NCBI GenBank assembly: GCA_900315435.1
Contig: OMYY01000004.1
Span: 1-64,000, forward strand
Source of the DNA: an uncultured Spirochaetaceae bacterium
Lineage (GTDB): Bacteria; Spirochaetota; Spirochaetia; Sphaerochaetales; Sphaerochaetaceae
Length of the DNA stretch: 64,000 bases
Direction: 5' to 3'
Shown piece after piece: positions 62,253-64,000 of this stretch (position 1 is the stretch's first letter; each line of letters opens with the position of its first letter). The notes beneath the pieces were generated by a model, which was given only the letters and a program-made list of their open reading frames with translations, searched no databases and was not told the origin of the DNA. A program made the translations under genes and the position numbers.

Positions 62253-63143
62253 TCAGTCCCAAGGACGTGCCCATCTTTTCTTGATGAAGAAATTGGCAAT
62301 CGTGAAGAAAGCGACGATGACGAGCAGAATGAACGCGATAGCCTCTGCGAAACCGACACGATAGTAGAGGAATCCATTCAGGTAGACATCATAGACCAAC
62401 GTGTTCGACGCGTTCATCGGCCCTCCCTTCGTCATGGCGAGGATCAGCTCGAAGTTCTTGAATGAATCGATGATGGCGACAGTCAGGACGAAGAAGGTGG
62501 TCGGAGCCAGGAGCGGCAACGTGACATGGAAGAACCGCTGGGGACGGGTCGCTCCATCGATTGTGGCAGCTTCAAGCAATTCATGAGAAATGTTTTGCAG
62601 TCCTGCAAGGAACAGGATCATATAATAGCCCGACATCTTCCAGACCTGCACGAAGGCGACGGTATAGAGGACGATATGCCGGTCCCCCAGCCAGTTGGGC
62701 ATGTTCCTGATTCCCAAATGACGGCAGATGATGGCCAAAAGCCCATAGTTCGGACCAAGCAACCAGAGCCAGACGATGCCGACCGCGACACTGCTGGTAA
62801 CCACCGGCATGTAGATGGCGGCACGGAAGAAATTGATTCCCTTCAGCTTCACGTCGATCAGGCAGGCAAGGATCAAACCGACCAGCATGCCGCCGATGAC
62901 ATAGCAGAGGGAAAATTTGAAGGTGTTGCCAATCACCAGCCACGTATCGGGATCGTGGAAGGCCTCGAAATAATTCCCGAGTCCGATGAAATGCGGATCC
63001 CCCAGCAAATCCCAGTCGGTGAAACTCAAGGCGCATGCGGTCACAATCGGATACAGGCGGAAGACGAACAGTCCGACCAGCGTGGGCAGCAGGAACAACC
63101 ATGGGGTCCATGGTTTGTGCCAGGCAAGTGATTTGGAAGCCAT
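62253..63143 (-). CDS. Carbohydrate ABC transporter permease, MalF/UgpA type
   Basis: The 296-residue permease starts P-W-L-F-L-L-P-T-L-V-G-L-F-V-F-R-L-Y-P, a pattern typical of the MalF/UgpA group, and has six spans. The EAA loop is I-S-H-E-L-L-E-A-A-T-I-D-G-A-T and the T-L-P-L-L-A-P-T-T-F-F-V block follows. The ATG at 63143 is preferred; an upstream start at 63152 adds three residues. A strong hairpin separates it from the binding-protein gene. Confidence 0.92.
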   Translation of the reverse strand: MASKSLAWHKPWTPWLFLLPTLVGLFVFRLYPIVTACALSFTDWDLLGDPHFIGLGNYFEAFHDPDTWLVIGNTFKFSLCYVIGGMLVGLILACLIDVKLKGINFFRAAIYMPVVTSSVAVGIVWLWLLGPNYGLLAIICRHLGIRNMPNWLGDRHIVLYTVAFVQVWKMSGYYMILFLAGLQNISHELLEAATIDGATRPQRFFHVTLPLLAPTTFFVLTVAIIDSFKNFELILAMTKGGPMNASNTLVYDVYLNGFLYYRVGFAEAIAFILLVIVAFFTIANFFIKKRWARPWD

Positions 63144-63188
63144 GCGGAACAACCCCTACGGCAGATGCCGTGCGAAAGGAAAAGAGAT

Positions 63189-63218
63189 GGTGGTGGCATG
63201 GAAATCCATACCACCACC
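63189..63218 (-). repeat. Intercistronic hairpin between binding protein and permease
   Basis: GGTGGTGGCATGG (63189-63201) pairs with CCATACCACCACC (63206-63218) over 13 positions (one G-U in the RNA) around a 4-nt loop. The minus strand continues ATCTCTTTTCCTTT, so it can act as a partial terminator behind the binding-protein gene. Confidence 0.8.
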
Positions 63219-63231
63219 CACAAAACCCCGA

Positions 63232-64000
63232 TTACTTGTAGTAGCGCTTCAGGACAGCGTTGATGTCGCCGGTTGCGGCTTTGATAGCCTCATCCATGGT
63301 TCTCTCGCCATTCATGGCGCTGTCAATGTAGCCGTTCAGCCCCATCGCCTCGTTGGAGCGGTAGCCTCTCCACTCGTTCCAGCCCTTGGTGTAGGAGGTC
63401 TTCAGAGGCTCTCCCGCCTCGGTGGAAAGCAACTCCATATCGGTTCCCGGTTGCTGGGCCGGATCGACAATCTGCTTGGAAAGCGCGATGTTCGAGGGAA
63501 TCTTGCCTGCCATGTACTGGGAGATATCGATGCCCTCGCCGGCCACGTACTTCATGAAGTCCCAAGCCTCTTCCACGTGCTGGGTATTGGGAGCCATGCA
63601 GTAGGAATCAGGCCAGCCGTAGGTGACACGGGCCGCCTTGCCGCTCGGGCCGAACGGGACGCGGGAGATACCCCACTTGAAGCCATCGTTGCCGAGTTTC
63701 TTGCGCATATTGTCGACATACCAGGAACCCACATGGCGGCCTTGCCCTGGGTGAAGATGTCCTCGTTGCGGAACGCGCTCATCTCTTTCTGCGGAGGAGC
63801 GCTCTTGTCGGTGGTGACCAAGCTGTAGAGGAAATTCAACGCATCGCGGGCCGCCTGGTCCGGAGCGAACTGGTCCTTTCCCGCAGTCAGCAAGTTGCCT
63901 CCGTTGGCATAGACCCAGCTCTCGATCTGGGCGTATCGGCCATAGACCCAGAAGCCCCACTGGTCAATGACGCCATCGCCATTCTTGTCGACCGTCAGCT
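63232..64000 (-). pseudogene. Sugar-binding protein of an ABC importer, partial and apparently frameshifted
   Basis: The 5' part of the gene lies outside the window. The visible part belongs to a family 1 binding protein: D-K-N-G-D-G-V-I-D-Q-W-G-F near the window edge, then F-L-Y-S-L-V-T-T-D, F-T-Q-G-K-A-A-M-W, and later G-I-S-R-V-P-F-G-P. Between M-W and S-W-Y-V-D-N the frame changes: a base is missing near 63728-63732 (a GGG run on the minus strand that would read GGGG in a restored frame). Downstream of the break the frame is open to the stop at 63232. This is either a true inactivating mutation or a sequence error. The downstream operon genes are intact. Confidence 0.8.

Noticed and set aside
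63232-63960. Reading the binding-protein gene as a single frame to 63960
   Set aside because: Upstream of about 63730 this frame gives a meaningless sequence, while the other frame continues the binding-protein similarity to the window edge.

Overview
The window looks like a chromosomal segment from a free-living, fermentative, strictly or mainly anaerobic bacterium, most likely a spirochaete of the Sphaerochaeta type. That placement is an inference. It rests on the periplasmic binding proteins, whose signal peptides end in A-N-G-S or A-G-G-S style cleavage sites followed by acidic tails, on the mglB-mglA-mglC order with a very long cytoplasmic extension on MglC, and on the metabolic set: pyruvate:ferredoxin oxidoreductase, class III and class II ribonucleotide reductases, rubredoxin, citrate lyase and many sugar ABC importers. 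I see no phage, insertion sequence, CRISPR array or plasmid gene. The only stable RNA gene recognised is one tRNA-Ala(CGC).

Layout. 1-420: tail of an Rpn-type nuclease gene, then tRNA-Ala with its terminator. 467-4719 (leftward): a sugar ABC importer (binding protein, two permeases) bracketed by two related proteins that resemble only the C-terminal domain of the clamp-loader-like ATPase MgsA/RarA; an AraC regulator diverges from it. 5776-10542: esterase with a Cys in place of the nucleophilic Ser, SlyX, WYL regulator, rubredoxin, TSUP exporter and MATE efflux pump. 10647-13586: nrdDG behind tandem NrdR boxes and a cobalamin-riboswitch-like leader. 13589-25451: a citrate fermentation locus. 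It consists of tctCBA-citDEFXG, a hybrid histidine kinase, an OmpR-type regulator and citC on its own promoter, next to a histidine phosphatase that ends the neighbouring operon.

25460-32501: a LacI-controlled sugar importer of the LplBC type, a TIM-barrel sugar isomerase and a FAD-dependent oxidoreductase, with two near-identical palindromic operators. 32616-36315: MFS transporter, nitroreductase, a decayed GNAT gene, a small membrane protein and a CE12-like esterase. 36316-37122: gene-poor, holding a YoaP fragment and a candidate small RNA with its own promoter and terminator. 37123-47760: patatin-barrel outer-membrane protein, PFOR, B12-dependent class II ribonucleotide reductase (nrdJ) with an NrdR box, and NADP-type glutamate dehydrogenase. 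47956-55326: a PEP-synthase-like protein fused to receiver-like domains, an RluA-type pseudouridine synthase, and parC/parE. 55434-59911: mglBAC. 60068-64000: another sugar importer with a phosphodiester glycosidase; its binding-protein gene carries an apparent one-base frameshift and runs off the window.

How it fits together. Carbon enters through at least four ABC sugar importers and a TctCBA citrate importer. Citrate is split to acetate and oxaloacetate by citrate lyase, and pyruvate is oxidised by PFOR. Deoxynucleotides can be made by either a radical-SAM-activated enzyme (NrdDG) or a B12 enzyme (NrdJ); the leader of nrdD suggests that B12 availability selects between them. Several first genes of transcription units lie only 6-10 nt behind a good -10 box without a Shine-Dalgarno sequence, which points to frequent leaderless mRNAs. 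Four operons that begin with a binding-protein gene have a strong hairpin directly after it.
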